Assembly (NCBI GenBank): GCA_934525845.1
Contig: CAKSZS010000012.1
Span: 1-55,675 of the forward strand
Reading direction: 5' to 3'
DNA length: 55,675 nucleotides
Source of the DNA: an uncultured Faecalibacterium sp.
Lineage (GTDB): Bacteria > Bacillota > Clostridia > Oscillospirales > Ruminococcaceae
Shown piece by piece: positions 24,329 to 33,018 of this stretch. The notes under the pieces were generated by a model. It saw only the letters and a list, made by a program, of their open reading frames with translations. It did not search any database and was not told the origin of the DNA. The translations under genes were made by a program, and so were the position numbers. Numbering within the stretch: position 1 is the first letter of the stretch; each line of letters opens with the position of its first letter.

Positions 24329-25350
24329 TGCAGTACGACCTCCTCCCGCAGAACTCCCGTCCGATCAATAAAGGCTTCCGCCGCGGCAATGGCGCTTTCC
24401 CCGCCCAGCAGCCGCAGCAGGAACACGCACATCACGCTGTCCTGCATTTCCTGCACACTTGCGCAGAGGATGTTCACCTCCACGCCGTTCTGCCGGCAGA
24501 TCTCTGCAATGACCGGCTCATTGACCGTGCTGCCCACGAATTTGAGCTTTTCGATCTTCCCGCCCTTGCCGTCTGCCCGGACGATCTTCCGGATGCTGGG
24601 CGGCACCTCGTCCTGGATGATGGCGCGTACAAAACTGCGGGTGATCTCCTGCTTCGGGCTGCCAAACACCTCCAGCACCGTACCCTGCTCCACGATGCGG
24701 CCGCTTTCCATAACGGCCACCTTATTGCAGATGCGCTGCACCACCTGCATCTGATGGGTGATGAGCAGGATGGTGACGCCCAGTTCCCGGTTGACTTTTT
24801 TCAGCAGTGCCAGGATGGATTCGGTCGTCTGGGGATCCAGCGCGCTGGTGGCTTCGTCACACAGCAGGATGGAGGGCGACAGCGCCAATGCCCGGGCGAT
24901 GCCTACCCGCTGCTTCTGTCCGCCGGACAGGCGGCTGACGTAGGTATCCGCCTTGTCGCTCAGTTCCACGAACTGCAGCAGCTCTGCTGCCCGGGCGCGG
25001 CGCTTGTCCGGCGCGACGCCCGCCAGTTTCAGGGGGATCTCGATGTTCTGCGCCACCGTGCGGGATTCCAGCAGGTTGAACTGCTGGAACACCATGCCGA
25101 TCTTCCGCCGCACCGGGATCAGCTGGGTCTCGGTCTGACCGGTCAGTTCCACGCCGTCCACCCGGATGCTGCCGCTGTCCGGCCGCTCCAGCAGGTTTGC
25201 CATGCGGATGAGGGTCGACTTGCCCGCACCGGAAAAGCCGATGACACCAAAGATGTCGCCGTCTTCCACGGTCAGGCTCACATCCTTCAGCGCTTCCACC
25301 CGGCCCGCACGGCTGACGAATGTCTTATTCAGATGGGAAAATTCGATCAT
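24325..25350 (-). CDS. metN: MetN-type ABC ATPase with NIL domain
   Basis: This is 341 residues from the ATG at 25350, overlapping the amidohydrolase stop by 4 bp. Motifs are Walker A GFSGAGKST, Q-loop GMVFQQFNLLESR, signature RLSGGQKQRVGIARAL, Walker B LLCDEATSALDPQ and the switch histidine in LLITHQMQVV. After residue about 260 a C-terminal NIL domain (KFVGSTVNEPVIAEICRQNG, VFLLRLLGGESAI) is present. In MetN this domain binds substrate and causes trans-inhibition. It powers uptake of a sulfur amino acid. Confidence 0.93.
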   Translation of the reverse strand: MIEFSHLNKTFVSRAGRVEALKDVSLTVEDGDIFGVIGFSGAGKSTLIRMANLLERPDSGSIRVDGVELTGQTETQLIPVRRKIGMVFQQFNLLESRTVAQNIEIPLKLAGVAPDKRRARAAELLQFVELSDKADTYVSRLSGGQKQRVGIARALALSPSILLCDEATSALDPQTTESILALLKKVNRELGVTILLITHQMQVVQRICNKVAVMESGRIVEQGTVLEVFGSPKQEITRSFVRAIIQDEVPPSIRKIVRADGKGGKIEKLKFVGSTVNEPVIAEICRQNGVEVNILCASVQEMQDSVMCVFLLRLLGGESAIAAAEAFIDRTGVLREEVVLQ

Positions 25351-26531
25351 GCCTGTTCTGCTCCTTCCTGCAGCCACCACAAAGCGACCTGTGCATACAG
25401 CGCTGCACCGTAGGGCAGTGCTTTTTCGCCGATGTCAAAGCCATCGTTGTGGTGGGCAAGGGCGGTGTTGGGGTTTTCCGGGTCCCGGGTGCCCAGATAG
25501 GCGTATACGCCCGGCACCTTCTGCTGATACTCCGCAAAATTGTCGCCGCCCAGCGACACCGGGCGGTTGGTGATGACGGTGACGCCGTCCAGCTTTCCGG
25601 CCTGGGCGGCCACCTGTGCACTGAACGCTGCCGGGTTGATGAGAGCGGGGGTGATGTCTGTCCACTCCACCTCTGCCTCGGCACCGTAGAGGGCGGCGGT
25701 CTGCTTTGCCAGCGCATCCAGCTGCTGCCGCACTGCCGCCCGGGTCTCCGGGGTCAGGGTGCGGGTGGTGCCTTCCAGCTCAACGTGCCCGGCCACGATG
25801 TTATAAGCCGTGCCAGCCTGCAGCGTGCCGATGCCGATCACCATGGGTTCCGTAGGAGCATGACGGCGGGTGGTCAGCGCCTGCGCGGCCACCACGATCT
25901 GGCTGGCGATGTACAGAGCATCTGCGCCCAGCTGCGGCGTGGACACGTGTGCATTGACGCCGTGGACGATGATCCGGAAGCCGTCCACCGCAGCATTGTT
26001 GGAGCCAGGGGTCACACCGATGGTGCCCACCGGCAGATCAGAGGCCGCGTGCAGGCCGAACACCCGCTGAACGCCGTCCAGATGGCCGTCCCGGATGAAC
26101 TCCTTCGCGCCCTTGCCGATCTCTTCTCCCGGCTGGAAAAACAGCCGGATCGTGCCGCCGAAGTTCTGCCGTTCCGCTTCCAGAATCTTCGCCGCCCCCA
26201 GCAGCGCCGCCGCATGGGAATCGTGGCCGCAGGCGTGCATCACGCCCGGTGTCTGGGACTTATACGGCACTTCGTGCGTTTCTGTAATGGCCAGGGCATC
26301 GATGTCCGCCCGCAGGGCAATGACACCAGTCCCGGGCTTTGCGCCTTTGATCTCCGCATACACACCGGTCGCCCCGCTGCGCTGATGCGGGATGCCCAGC
26401 TTATCCAGTTCTTCTTCAATGCGCTGTGCCGTGCGGAACTCCTGCATACTGATCTCCGGATGTGCGTGAAAATCGCGGCGCAGTGCCACGAGATATTCCT
26501 GCTCGGCCTGTGCTCTTTCTGCAATGGACAT
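25347..26531 (-). CDS. M20-family amidohydrolase
   Basis: This is 394 residues from the ATG at 26531, chosen for GAGAGGGG 8 nt upstream. A longer in-frame start would read through the attenuator. It is a M20D/aminoacylase-like metallopeptidase: RRDFHAHPEISMQEFRTAQR, IALRADIDALAI, MHACGHDSHAAALLGAA, FFQPGEEIGKGAKEFI and a dimerisation domain with VHGVNAHVSTPQLGADALYI. Members hydrolyse N-acyl amino acids or related amides in the cytoplasm. It is the first gene of the operon and is translationally coupled to metN, so imported acylated cysteine or methionine derivatives may be the substrate (inference). Confidence 0.88.
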   Translation of the reverse strand: MSIAERAQAEQEYLVALRRDFHAHPEISMQEFRTAQRIEEELDKLGIPHQRSGATGVYAEIKGAKPGTGVIALRADIDALAITETHEVPYKSQTPGVMHACGHDSHAAALLGAAKILEAERQNFGGTIRLFFQPGEEIGKGAKEFIRDGHLDGVQRVFGLHAASDLPVGTIGVTPGSNNAAVDGFRIIVHGVNAHVSTPQLGADALYIASQIVVAAQALTTRRHAPTEPMVIGIGTLQAGTAYNIVAGHVELEGTTRTLTPETRAAVRQQLDALAKQTAALYGAEAEVEWTDITPALINPAAFSAQVAAQAGKLDGVTVITNRPVSLGGDNFAEYQQKVPGVYAYLGTRDPENPNTALAHHNDGFDIGEKALPYGAALYAQVALWWLQEGAEQA

Positions 26532-26556
26532 ATCCAAACCCCTCTCTTCCTGATAC

Positions 26557-26592
26557 AAAAAAGCCCGGGAGCTGAACGTGCAGCTTCCGGGC
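26557..26592 (-). terminator. Attenuator terminator in the importer operon leader
   Basis: On the minus strand GCCCGGAAGCTG and CAGCTCCCGGGC form a 12 bp stem with a 6 base loop, followed by six T residues. It lies between the leader peptide stop and the amidohydrolase ribosome binding site, so it would stop transcription unless disrupted. Confidence 0.85.
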
Positions 26593-26617
26593 CGTTGACA
26601 GAATTCCTTGCTGAGGC

Positions 26618-26731
26618 TCACCCCGGAACGTTTCCGTTCCGGAAAGGAGCGCGCAGCCGGTCTCTGCCCTGTGCACAGCGTGCCCGGACATTCTGCATTC
26701 GACAACAGCACATTCCGTGATCCATCCGCAT
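26618..26731 (-). CDS. Leader peptide with Cys-Cys-Cys run (attenuation control)
   Basis: This is a 37-residue peptide beginning MRMDHGMCCCRMQ and ending at a TGA at 26618. The ATG at 26731 is preceded by AAAGGAGGG at about 8 nt, the best ribosome binding site in the leader. Three consecutive Cys codons lie at 26702-26710 and another Cys follows; four Met occur in the first 12 residues. The stop lies 26 bp before the terminator stem. The arrangement matches ribosome-mediated attenuation. Stalling at Cys codons when charged tRNA-Cys is scarce would alter folding and allow read-through into the amidohydrolase and importer genes. The antiterminator pairing was not resolved by eye. Confidence 0.72.
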   Translation of the reverse strand: MRMDHGMCCCRMQNVRARCAQGRDRLRAPFRNGNVPG

Positions 26732-26786
26732 TCTTCGCGCCCTCCTTTCTTTCCATCAATCTTGTAGGTTTGTAGGTGATAGCTGT

Positions 26787-26815
26787 ATTATATTCCTACT
26801 TTCCTATTTCGTCAA
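26787..26815 (-). promoter_or_regulatory. Promoter of the leader/amidohydrolase/importer operon
   Basis: The minus strand shows TTGACG (26810-26815), 17 bp, TATAAT (26787-26792). The start codon of the leader peptide is about 55 bp downstream of the -10. Confidence 0.85.
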
Positions 26816-26934
26816 TAGGTTTTAGAACTTTTTCCCAGTTTTTGGCGCATTGGCCGTTCGCCCCTCTTCCGGTGGATTTTTTTCGTGCAGAGCGGTCAAA
26901 AGTCTGTCTTTTGTGGGGATTCCTGCATTTTGAG

Positions 26935-26963
26935 TTGCCTGTTTCCGGGAAACACGGTATAAT
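26935..26963 (+). promoter_or_regulatory. Promoter of the PfkB kinase gene
   Basis: TTGCCT (26935-26940), 17 bp, TATAAT (26958-26963). Confidence 0.75.
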
Positions 26964-27032
26964 GATTTTATCAAAAACCGGTCAACGGCAGGTAAAATTA
27001 TTTTGGATTTGGAAATCGGAGAGGATTCATCT

Positions 27033-27965
27033 ATGGGAATCGTAGTCATCGGAGCTGTTTTTGTGGACATCAAGGGCTATCCCTTCTCCACCTATATCCC
27101 GGGCGGACGCAATTCCGGCCGTGTAGAACAGGTACACGGCGGTGTGAGCCGCAACATCGTGGAGGACATTGCCAACGTGGAACTGCGCCCCACGTTTGTC
27201 AGCCTGGTAGATGATACCGGCATGGGACAGGACGTCATTGACAAGCTGACCGATCACAAGGTCAACACCCAGTACATCCGCCGGGTAAAGGACGGCATGG
27301 GCACCTGGCTGGCGGTGTTCAACAACGATGGCGACGTGTGCGCTTCCATCTCCAAGCGGCCGGACACCACGCCCCTGACCGCTCTGCTGGAAGAGCAGGG
27401 CGACGAGATCTTCCGCGGCTGCGACAGCATTGCCCTGGAACTGGACCTGGAAAAAGAAACGGTCAAGCAGGTCCTGCGCTATGCCAAAAAGTACGACAAA
27501 AAAGTCTACGCGGCCATCTCCAACATGAGCATCGCCATGGAGCGCCGGGATTTTCTGCAGCAGGTGGACTGCTTCGTCTGCAACCAGCAGGAGGCCGGAC
27601 TGCTTTTCTCGGATGATTATGACCACCTGTCCCCTTCCGCCATGCGGGAAGTACTGGCCAAGAATGTGCACAGCGCCAACATCCCCTGCATGGTGGTCAC
27701 CATGGGCGGGCAGGGTGCTGTGTACGCCCGCGCCAGCGGCGAAAGCGGCATCGTGCCCGCCAAGAAGGTGGATGTGATCGACACCACCGGCGCCGGAGAT
27801 GCATTCTTTGCCGGAACGGTCATCGGCCTGACCTATGGCAAGAATCTGCCCGCTTCCTGTGAGATCGGCAACCGCCTGGCCGCCTCGGTCATCAGCATTA
27901 CCGAAAACGTCTGCCCCCGGTTCCGCCCGCTGGAATTCGGTCTGGATGTTCCCGTGGTGGACTGA
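27033..27965 (+). CDS. PfkB-family carbohydrate/nucleoside kinase (pseudouridine-kinase-like)
   Basis: This is 310 residues from the ATG at 27033, with GGAGAGG upstream. It is a ribokinase fold with the C-terminal PfkB signature DTTGAGDAFFAGTVIG carrying the catalytic Asp. The N-terminal GGRNSGRVEQVHGGVSRNIV resembles the substrate-binding stretch of pseudouridine kinases (GGVxRNIAEN), so PsuK-like activity is my preferred guess over ribokinase or fructokinase. No pseudouridine glycosidase (psuG) lies next to it, which weakens that assignment. Own promoter and terminator. Confidence 0.8.
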   Translation: MGIVVIGAVFVDIKGYPFSTYIPGGRNSGRVEQVHGGVSRNIVEDIANVELRPTFVSLVDDTGMGQDVIDKLTDHKVNTQYIRRVKDGMGTWLAVFNNDGDVCASISKRPDTTPLTALLEEQGDEIFRGCDSIALELDLEKETVKQVLRYAKKYDKKVYAAISNMSIAMERRDFLQQVDCFVCNQQEAGLLFSDDYDHLSPSAMREVLAKNVHSANIPCMVVTMGGQGAVYARASGESGIVPAKKVDVIDTTGAGDAFFAGTVIGLTYGKNLPASCEIGNRLAASVISITENVCPRFRPLEFGLDVPVVD

Positions 27966-27986
27966 GCCGTTCTTCCTGAAAACATC

Positions 27987-28041
27987 AAAACAGGTGCAGC
28001 TGTCCGGCTGTTGTGTGCCCGGTGCGCTGCACCTGTTTTTT
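27987..28041 (+). terminator. Terminator after the PfkB kinase gene
   Basis: AAAACAGGTGCAGC pairs with GCTGCACCTGTTTT, with a loop of about 25 bases and six T residues. Confidence 0.8.
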
Positions 28042-28096
28042 CGAACATATCGTTTGATTTATTTGATACGTTTCCCCACCTTCATCAAAAATCCCG

Positions 28097-28125
28097 TTGA
28101 ATTTGCACGATCCCTGTGATACACT
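28097..28125 (+). promoter_or_regulatory. Promoter of the SNF-family transporter gene
   Basis: TTGAAT (28097-28102), 17 bp, TACACT (28120-28125). Confidence 0.55.
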
Positions 28126-28165
28126 GATTTTATTGTGCGAACAACTTACGGAAAGAAGGAAGATC

Positions 28166-29539
28166 ATGGAACCTCAACATTCCAAGCGCAGTGCCTTTTC
28201 CGGCAAGATCGGCTTTGTTCTGTCTGCAGCCGGTGCTTCGGTGGGCCTGGGCAACATCTGGCGTTTCCCCTATCTGGCGGCCAAATACGGCGGCGGCATT
28301 TTCCTGCTCGTCTATATCCTGCTGGCGGTCACCTTCGGCTACACGATGATCATGGCCGAGACCGCACTGGGCCGCATGACCCGAAAAAGCCCGGTGGGCG
28401 CTTTCGGCACCTTTGGCAAAAAGGGCGGGCTTGCATTGGGCGGCTGGATCAACGCCGTCATCCCCATCCTGATCGTGCCCTATTATTCGGTCATCGGCGG
28501 CTGGGTCATCCGCTATCTGGCGGACTATATCAGCGGACACGGTCATGAGCTGGCCGCGGACGGCTATTTTTCGCAGTTCATCTCCAGCGGCGCTTCGGCC
28601 GAGATCTGCTTTGTCATCTTCACCGTGCTCACGCTGGCCATCATCTTTGCCGGTGTGCGCAACGGTGTGGAGCGTGTTTCCAAGGTCATGATGCCCATTC
28701 TGGTGGTCCTGTCGGTCATCATTGCCGGTTATTCCGTCACCCGGCCGGGTGCCCTGGCAGGCGTAAAGTATTTTCTCGTGCCCAACGTCTCCAATTTTTC
28801 CTGGATGACGGTGGTCACCGCCATGGGGCAGATGTTCTACTCCCTGTCCATCGCCATGGGCATCCTGGTCACCTTCGGCTCCTATATGAAAAAGGATGTT
28901 TCCATTGAGGAATCCACCGAGAATGTGGAGATCTTTGACACGGCCATTGCCATCATGGCCGGTCTGATGATCATCCCGGCGGTGTTCTCCTTCTCCGGCG
29001 GCAGCCCGGATACCCTGCAGGCCGGCCCGGCACTGATGTTCATCACCATCCCCAAGGTGTTCGACAGCATGGGCCTGGGCACCGTGGTGGGCATCCTGTT
29101 CTTCACGCTGGTGCTGTTTGCCGCTGTGACCAGCTCCATTGCCCTGACTGAGAGCGCTGTGTCCACCTTCGAAGACGAACTGCACTGGAGCCGCCAAAAG
29201 AGCACCGTACTCATCGGCGTCATCATGCTGGTGCTGGGCAGTCTGTCCGCGCTGGGCTACGGCCCCCTGTCCGACATCACGGTATTCGGGATGCAGTTCC
29301 TGGACTTCTTCGACTTTCTGACCAACTCGGTCATGATGCCCATCGCGGCCATTGCCACCTGCCTGTTGGTGTCCCGGGTCATCGGCGTCCAGAAGATCGA
29401 GGAAGAGGTCACCCTGAACGGCAAGCCGTTCCGTCGCCGGAAGGTCTTCCGCTTTATGATCCGGTACCTGTGCCCCATCTTCGCGGCCATCATTCTGGTC
29501 AGCTCGGTGGCCAATGCACTGGGCTGGATCTCGATGTGA
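28166..29539 (+). CDS. Sodium-dependent (SNF/NSS family) amino-acid transporter
   Basis: This is 457 residues with about 11-12 helices, like bacterial NSS proteins (MhsT/LeuT type). The N-terminus has the conserved sodium/substrate site: KIGFVLSAAGASVGLGNIWR, FPYLAAKYGGGIFLLVY. Further conserved parts are GQMFYSLSIAMGILVTFGSY and TSSIALTESAVSTFEDE. It would import a neutral, perhaps hydrophobic or aromatic, amino acid with sodium. The ATG at 28166 follows AAGGA. It is monocistronic, ending in a terminator shared with convergent deoB. Confidence 0.92.
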   Translation: MEPQHSKRSAFSGKIGFVLSAAGASVGLGNIWRFPYLAAKYGGGIFLLVYILLAVTFGYTMIMAETALGRMTRKSPVGAFGTFGKKGGLALGGWINAVIPILIVPYYSVIGGWVIRYLADYISGHGHELAADGYFSQFISSGASAEICFVIFTVLTLAIIFAGVRNGVERVSKVMMPILVVLSVIIAGYSVTRPGALAGVKYFLVPNVSNFSWMTVVTAMGQMFYSLSIAMGILVTFGSYMKKDVSIEESTENVEIFDTAIAIMAGLMIIPAVFSFSGGSPDTLQAGPALMFITIPKVFDSMGLGTVVGILFFTLVLFAAVTSSIALTESAVSTFEDELHWSRQKSTVLIGVIMLVLGSLSALGYGPLSDITVFGMQFLDFFDFLTNSVMMPIAAIATCLLVSRVIGVQKIEEEVTLNGKPFRRRKVFRFMIRYLCPIFAAIILVSSVANALGWISM

Positions 29540-29566
29540 CCCCTCTTCTTTTATAATAATATAAAA

Positions 29567-29626
29567 AAACATCTGCACCGCCTTTCCGGATCGCTCAAGT
29601 CCGCGAAAGATCGGTGCAGATGTTTT
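29567..29626. terminator. Bidirectional terminator between transporter and deoB
   Basis: AAACATCTGCACCG pairs with CGGTGCAGATGTTT, T-rich on both sides, with a long loop containing a second small hairpin. Confidence 0.8.
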
Positions 29627-29638
29627 CTTTTTTGCTTT

Positions 29639-30817
29639 TTATGCCTTGATCTCGTTCCAGACACTCTTGCCGTCCAAGCTGGAAGCATCCACGCCCAGAT
29701 ACTCGCAGATGGTCTGGGCAATGGTGCCGAAGCACAGGTGTGTGCCCAGGTTCACGCCGGGCTTGATGCCCTTGCCGCAGATCAGATACGGCACATACTC
29801 GCGGGTATGGTCGGTGGTCTTGGTGTAGGAAGGATCACAGCCGTGGTCGGCGGTGACCATCAGGATGTCCCCTTCCCGCATTCCGGGGAGGAAGTCAGCC
29901 AGGAACCGGTCGAACTCGGTGGCGGCGGCGGCGTAGCCTGCCACATCGCGGCGGTGTCCGTACAGCATATCAAAGTCCACCAGGTTGACAAAGGCCAGGC
30001 CCTCGAAGTCCCGGGTCTGCAGCGCCTTGGTGAAGGCAATGCCGTTGGTGTTGCCGGTGGTCTTGATCTTTTCGGTGACGCCTTCGCCATCAAAAATATC
30101 AAAGATCTTGCCGACCGCAATGACGTCCTTGCCCGCGTCCTTCAGCAGGTCCAGCATGGTGGCACGGGGCGGCTTCAGGCTCAGATCGTGCCGGTTGGTG
30201 GTGCGGTAGAAGGTGTCCGCAGTACGGCCCAGGAAGGGGCGTGCGATGACACGGCCCACGCCGTATTCGCCCTTGAGCATCTCGCGGGCAATTTCGCAGT
30301 AACGGTACAGTTCGTGCACCGGCACCAGCTCCTCATTGGCCGCCACCTGGAACACGCTGTCGGCGCTGGTGTAGACAATGAGGGCATTCTCCCGCATGGC
30401 CTGCTCGCCATAGTCCTTCAGCACCTGGGTGCCGGAGTAGGGCTTGTTGCACAGCACCTTGTGGCCGGTCTTCTCCTCAAATTCGTGAATGAGACTGTCC
30501 GGGAAGCCGTCCGGGAAGGTGGGCAGCGGCTTGGGGCTGACCACGCCGGCGATCTCCCAGTGACCGATGGTGGTATCCTTGCCCATGCTCTGCTCCTGCA
30601 GGCGGGCAAAGGCACCGATGGGGGCATCCGTCTTTTCCCCGGCGGTCACGCCGTCCAGGTTGAACATTCCCAGCCGGCGCAGGTTGGGGCAGTTGAAGTT
30701 GGGGTGCTTTGCAATGGCACCCAGCGTATTGGTGCCCTCATCGCCAAATGCGGCGGCATCCGGCTCTGCGCCGATGCCAAAGCTGTCCAGAACGATCAGA
30801 AAAACACGTTTTTCCAT
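29639..30817 (-). CDS. deoB: Phosphopentomutase
   Basis: This is 392 residues, usual for DeoB. It belongs to the alkaline phosphatase-like superfamily: RVFLIVLDSFGIGAEPDA (metal Asp), the catalytic-threonine region MGKDTTIGHWEIAG, VNLVDFDMLYGHRRDV, VTADHGCDPSY and TTDHTREYVP as the other metal ligands. It interconverts (deoxy)ribose-1-phosphate and (deoxy)ribose-5-phosphate in nucleoside salvage. The ATG at 30817 follows GGAG at 10 nt. It is a single gene without deoC, deoD or pdp next to it. Confidence 0.96.
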   Translation of the reverse strand: MEKRVFLIVLDSFGIGAEPDAAAFGDEGTNTLGAIAKHPNFNCPNLRRLGMFNLDGVTAGEKTDAPIGAFARLQEQSMGKDTTIGHWEIAGVVSPKPLPTFPDGFPDSLIHEFEEKTGHKVLCNKPYSGTQVLKDYGEQAMRENALIVYTSADSVFQVAANEELVPVHELYRYCEIAREMLKGEYGVGRVIARPFLGRTADTFYRTTNRHDLSLKPPRATMLDLLKDAGKDVIAVGKIFDIFDGEGVTEKIKTTGNTNGIAFTKALQTRDFEGLAFVNLVDFDMLYGHRRDVAGYAAAATEFDRFLADFLPGMREGDILMVTADHGCDPSYTKTTDHTREYVPYLICGKGIKPGVNLGTHLCFGTIAQTICEYLGVDASSLDGKSVWNEIKA

Positions 30818-30878
30818 ATGCGATTTACTCCATTTTCTTCCGGAGATCCCCGGAGCGTTCCGTTTGTTTCTGATTACC

Positions 30879-30907
30879 ATTATAAGCAAATCCGCGCGCA
30901 GATGCAA
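30879..30907 (-). promoter_or_regulatory. deoB promoter
   Basis: The minus strand shows TTGCAT (30902-30907), 17 bp, TATAAT (30879-30884). Confidence 0.8.
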
Positions 30908-31069
30908 GAACTTTCTCCGGGCGCAGATCCTTGGTCATTTTCGCCAAAATGTTCGTCATTTTATTCACAAGTTCATCTCATAAACAAACGTTTCCACGTT
31001 CTTTTTTGTCCTTTTCCAGCAAAGAAGCCTTAGCCGTCGAAAAAATTCTTTCCATGGCGAAACTTTTTC

Positions 31070-31098
31070 TTGCCCTATTGTATCCATCTGATTATAAT
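31070..31098 (+). promoter_or_regulatory. pyk promoter
   Basis: TTGCCC (31070-31075), 17 bp, TATAAT (31093-31098), giving a leader of about 140 nt before pyk. Between this and the deoB promoter (30908-31069) I see only AT-rich non-coding sequence. Confidence 0.75.
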
Positions 31099-31244
31099 AG
31101 TAGGTGGTAAAGTTTTGGATTTGAAACTTACCGCGTGGTTTTTACCATCTGTACGGGATTTTTCCGTTGGTCGTGCGCGGCTGTCTGCATGGCAGCAGAC
31201 GGTCTGCCGCAAAATAGAGAATGGAATAGCTGGAGGTAAAGTAT

Positions 31245-33002
31245 ATGAGAAAAACAAAGATCATCTGCACCCTGGGTCCTTCCACCGATAAGGAAGGCGT
31301 CCTGCGCGAGCTGGTTGCAAACGGCATGAACGTAGCCCGTTTCAACTTCTCCCACGGTTCTCACGAGGAGCACCTGGGCCGCCTGGAAAAGCTGAAGGCC
31401 ATCCGGGAAGAGCTGGGCAAGCCGGTCGCTGCCCTGCTGGACACCAAAGGCCCTGAGATCCGCCTGAAGGACTTCAAGAACGGCACCGAAATGCTGGAAG
31501 CCGGCCAGATGTTCACCTTGACCACCCGCGATGTGGAAGGCACCAAGGAGATCTGCTCCATCACTTATAAGGATCTGCCCCAGGACGTGCAGCCCGGCGG
31601 CACCATCATGCTGGATGACGGCCTGATCAAACTGCAGATCCAGACCGTGAACGATACCGACATCGTCTGCACTGTGCTGAACAACGGCAAGATCAAGAAC
31701 AAGAAGGGCGTCAACGTGCCCGGTGTGCATCTGTCCATGCCGTATATGAGCCAGCGCGACAAGGACGATATCATCTTCGGCATCGAGCAGGGCTTTGATT
31801 TCATCGCTGCTTCCTTCGTGCGCACCGCACAGGATGTGTACGATATCCGCAACCTGCTGAACGAGTACGACTCCAACATCCGCATCATCGCCAAGATCGA
31901 GAACCGTGAGGGTGTGAACAACATCGACAGCATCTTGGCTGCCGCCGACGCCGTCATGGTGGCCCGCGGCGACCTGGGCGTCGAGATCGACTTTACCGAG
32001 CTGCCCGGCATCCAGAAGAACATCATCGAGCGTTCCTTCTCCTTCGGCAAGCCCATCGTCACCGCTACCCAGATGCTGGACAGCATGATGGTGAACCCCC
32101 GCCCCACCCGCGCCGAGATCTCGGACGTGGCAAACGCCATCTACGACGGCACCTCTGCCATCATGCTGTCCGGTGAGACCGCTGCCGGTGCCTACCCCGT
32201 GGAGGCCCTTAAGACCATGTCCGCCATCGCCGAGCGTACCGAGACCGAGAACCATGCCCGCGTGGAGTACCTGACCGAGGCCACCAACGGCAAGATCAGC
32301 GTGAGCGATGCGACCGCACACGCCGCCTGCCTGACCGCCAAGGACGTGAACGCCGCTGCCATCGTCACTGTGTCCGAGTCCGGCACCACTGCCCGCCTGC
32401 TGAGCAAGTACCGCCCGCAGCAGCCCATCATCGCCTGCGTCATGAAGGAGCAGGTGCAGCGTCAGCTGTCCCTGAGCTGGGGCATCACTTCCCTGATGAT
32501 GCCTCTGGCCCACAGCACCGATGAGCTGATCGAGATGTCCACCTCTCTGGCCAAGGAGAACGGCTACCTGCACAACGGCGAGCTGGCCGTGGTCACCGCC
32601 GGCGTGCCCGTGGGCGTTTCCGGCACCACCAACATGATCAAGATCCATATGGTGGGCAACTGCCTGGCCACCGGCGTGGGTGTCGGCCCGGAAAAAGCCG
32701 ATATGAGCAATGCCTCCGGCAAGGCCTGTGTCTGCCGCACGCTGGAAGAGGTCCGCGCCAAGTTCAAGCCCGGCATGGTGCTGGTGGTACCTTCCACCAA
32801 CAATGAGCTGATGGACTTCGTCCGCGATGCCGCCGCTCTGGTGGTCGAGGAGCCGGGCCTGAACAGCCACGCCGCCATCGTCGGCAAGGCTCTGCAGAAG
32901 CCCACCGTTGTGGGTGCCGCCGGTGCCACCAGCCACATCCGTGACGGTCTGGTCATCGCCGTGGACTGCGCACACGGCAGTGTGCAGCGCCTGCAGGCCT
33001 GA
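31245..33002 (+). CDS. pyk: Pyruvate kinase with C-terminal PEP-utilising mobile domain
   Basis: This is 585 residues behind GGAGG. The barrel is canonical: NVARFNFSHGSHEEHLGRLE, LDTKGPEIRLKDF, IIAKIENREGVNNID, MVARGDLGVEID, TATQMLDSMMVNPRPTRAE. The allosteric domain follows, and then, as in many Firmicutes, an extra domain of about 90 residues related to the phosphohistidine domain of PEP-utilising enzymes (GMVLVVPSTNNELMDFVRDA, GLNSHAAIVGKALQKPTVVG). It makes pyruvate and ATP from PEP in glycolysis. luxS begins 17 bp after its stop, so both are probably on one transcript. Confidence 0.97.
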   Translation: MRKTKIICTLGPSTDKEGVLRELVANGMNVARFNFSHGSHEEHLGRLEKLKAIREELGKPVAALLDTKGPEIRLKDFKNGTEMLEAGQMFTLTTRDVEGTKEICSITYKDLPQDVQPGGTIMLDDGLIKLQIQTVNDTDIVCTVLNNGKIKNKKGVNVPGVHLSMPYMSQRDKDDIIFGIEQGFDFIAASFVRTAQDVYDIRNLLNEYDSNIRIIAKIENREGVNNIDSILAAADAVMVARGDLGVEIDFTELPGIQKNIIERSFSFGKPIVTATQMLDSMMVNPRPTRAEISDVANAIYDGTSAIMLSGETAAGAYPVEALKTMSAIAERTETENHARVEYLTEATNGKISVSDATAHAACLTAKDVNAAAIVTVSESGTTARLLSKYRPQQPIIACVMKEQVQRQLSLSWGITSLMMPLAHSTDELIEMSTSLAKENGYLHNGELAVVTAGVPVGVSGTTNMIKIHMVGNCLATGVGVGPEKADMSNASGKACVCRTLEEVRAKFKPGMVLVVPSTNNELMDFVRDAAALVVEEPGLNSHAAIVGKALQKPTVVGAAGATSHIRDGLVIAVDCAHGSVQRLQA

Positions 33003-33018
33003 GAGTGAGGTGCCGCAG

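Noticed and set aside
25347..26759. Longer amidohydrolase start at 26759
   Set aside because: It would encode the promoter-proximal leader and terminator as protein. The ATG at 26531 has a proper ribosome binding site and matches the family N-terminus.
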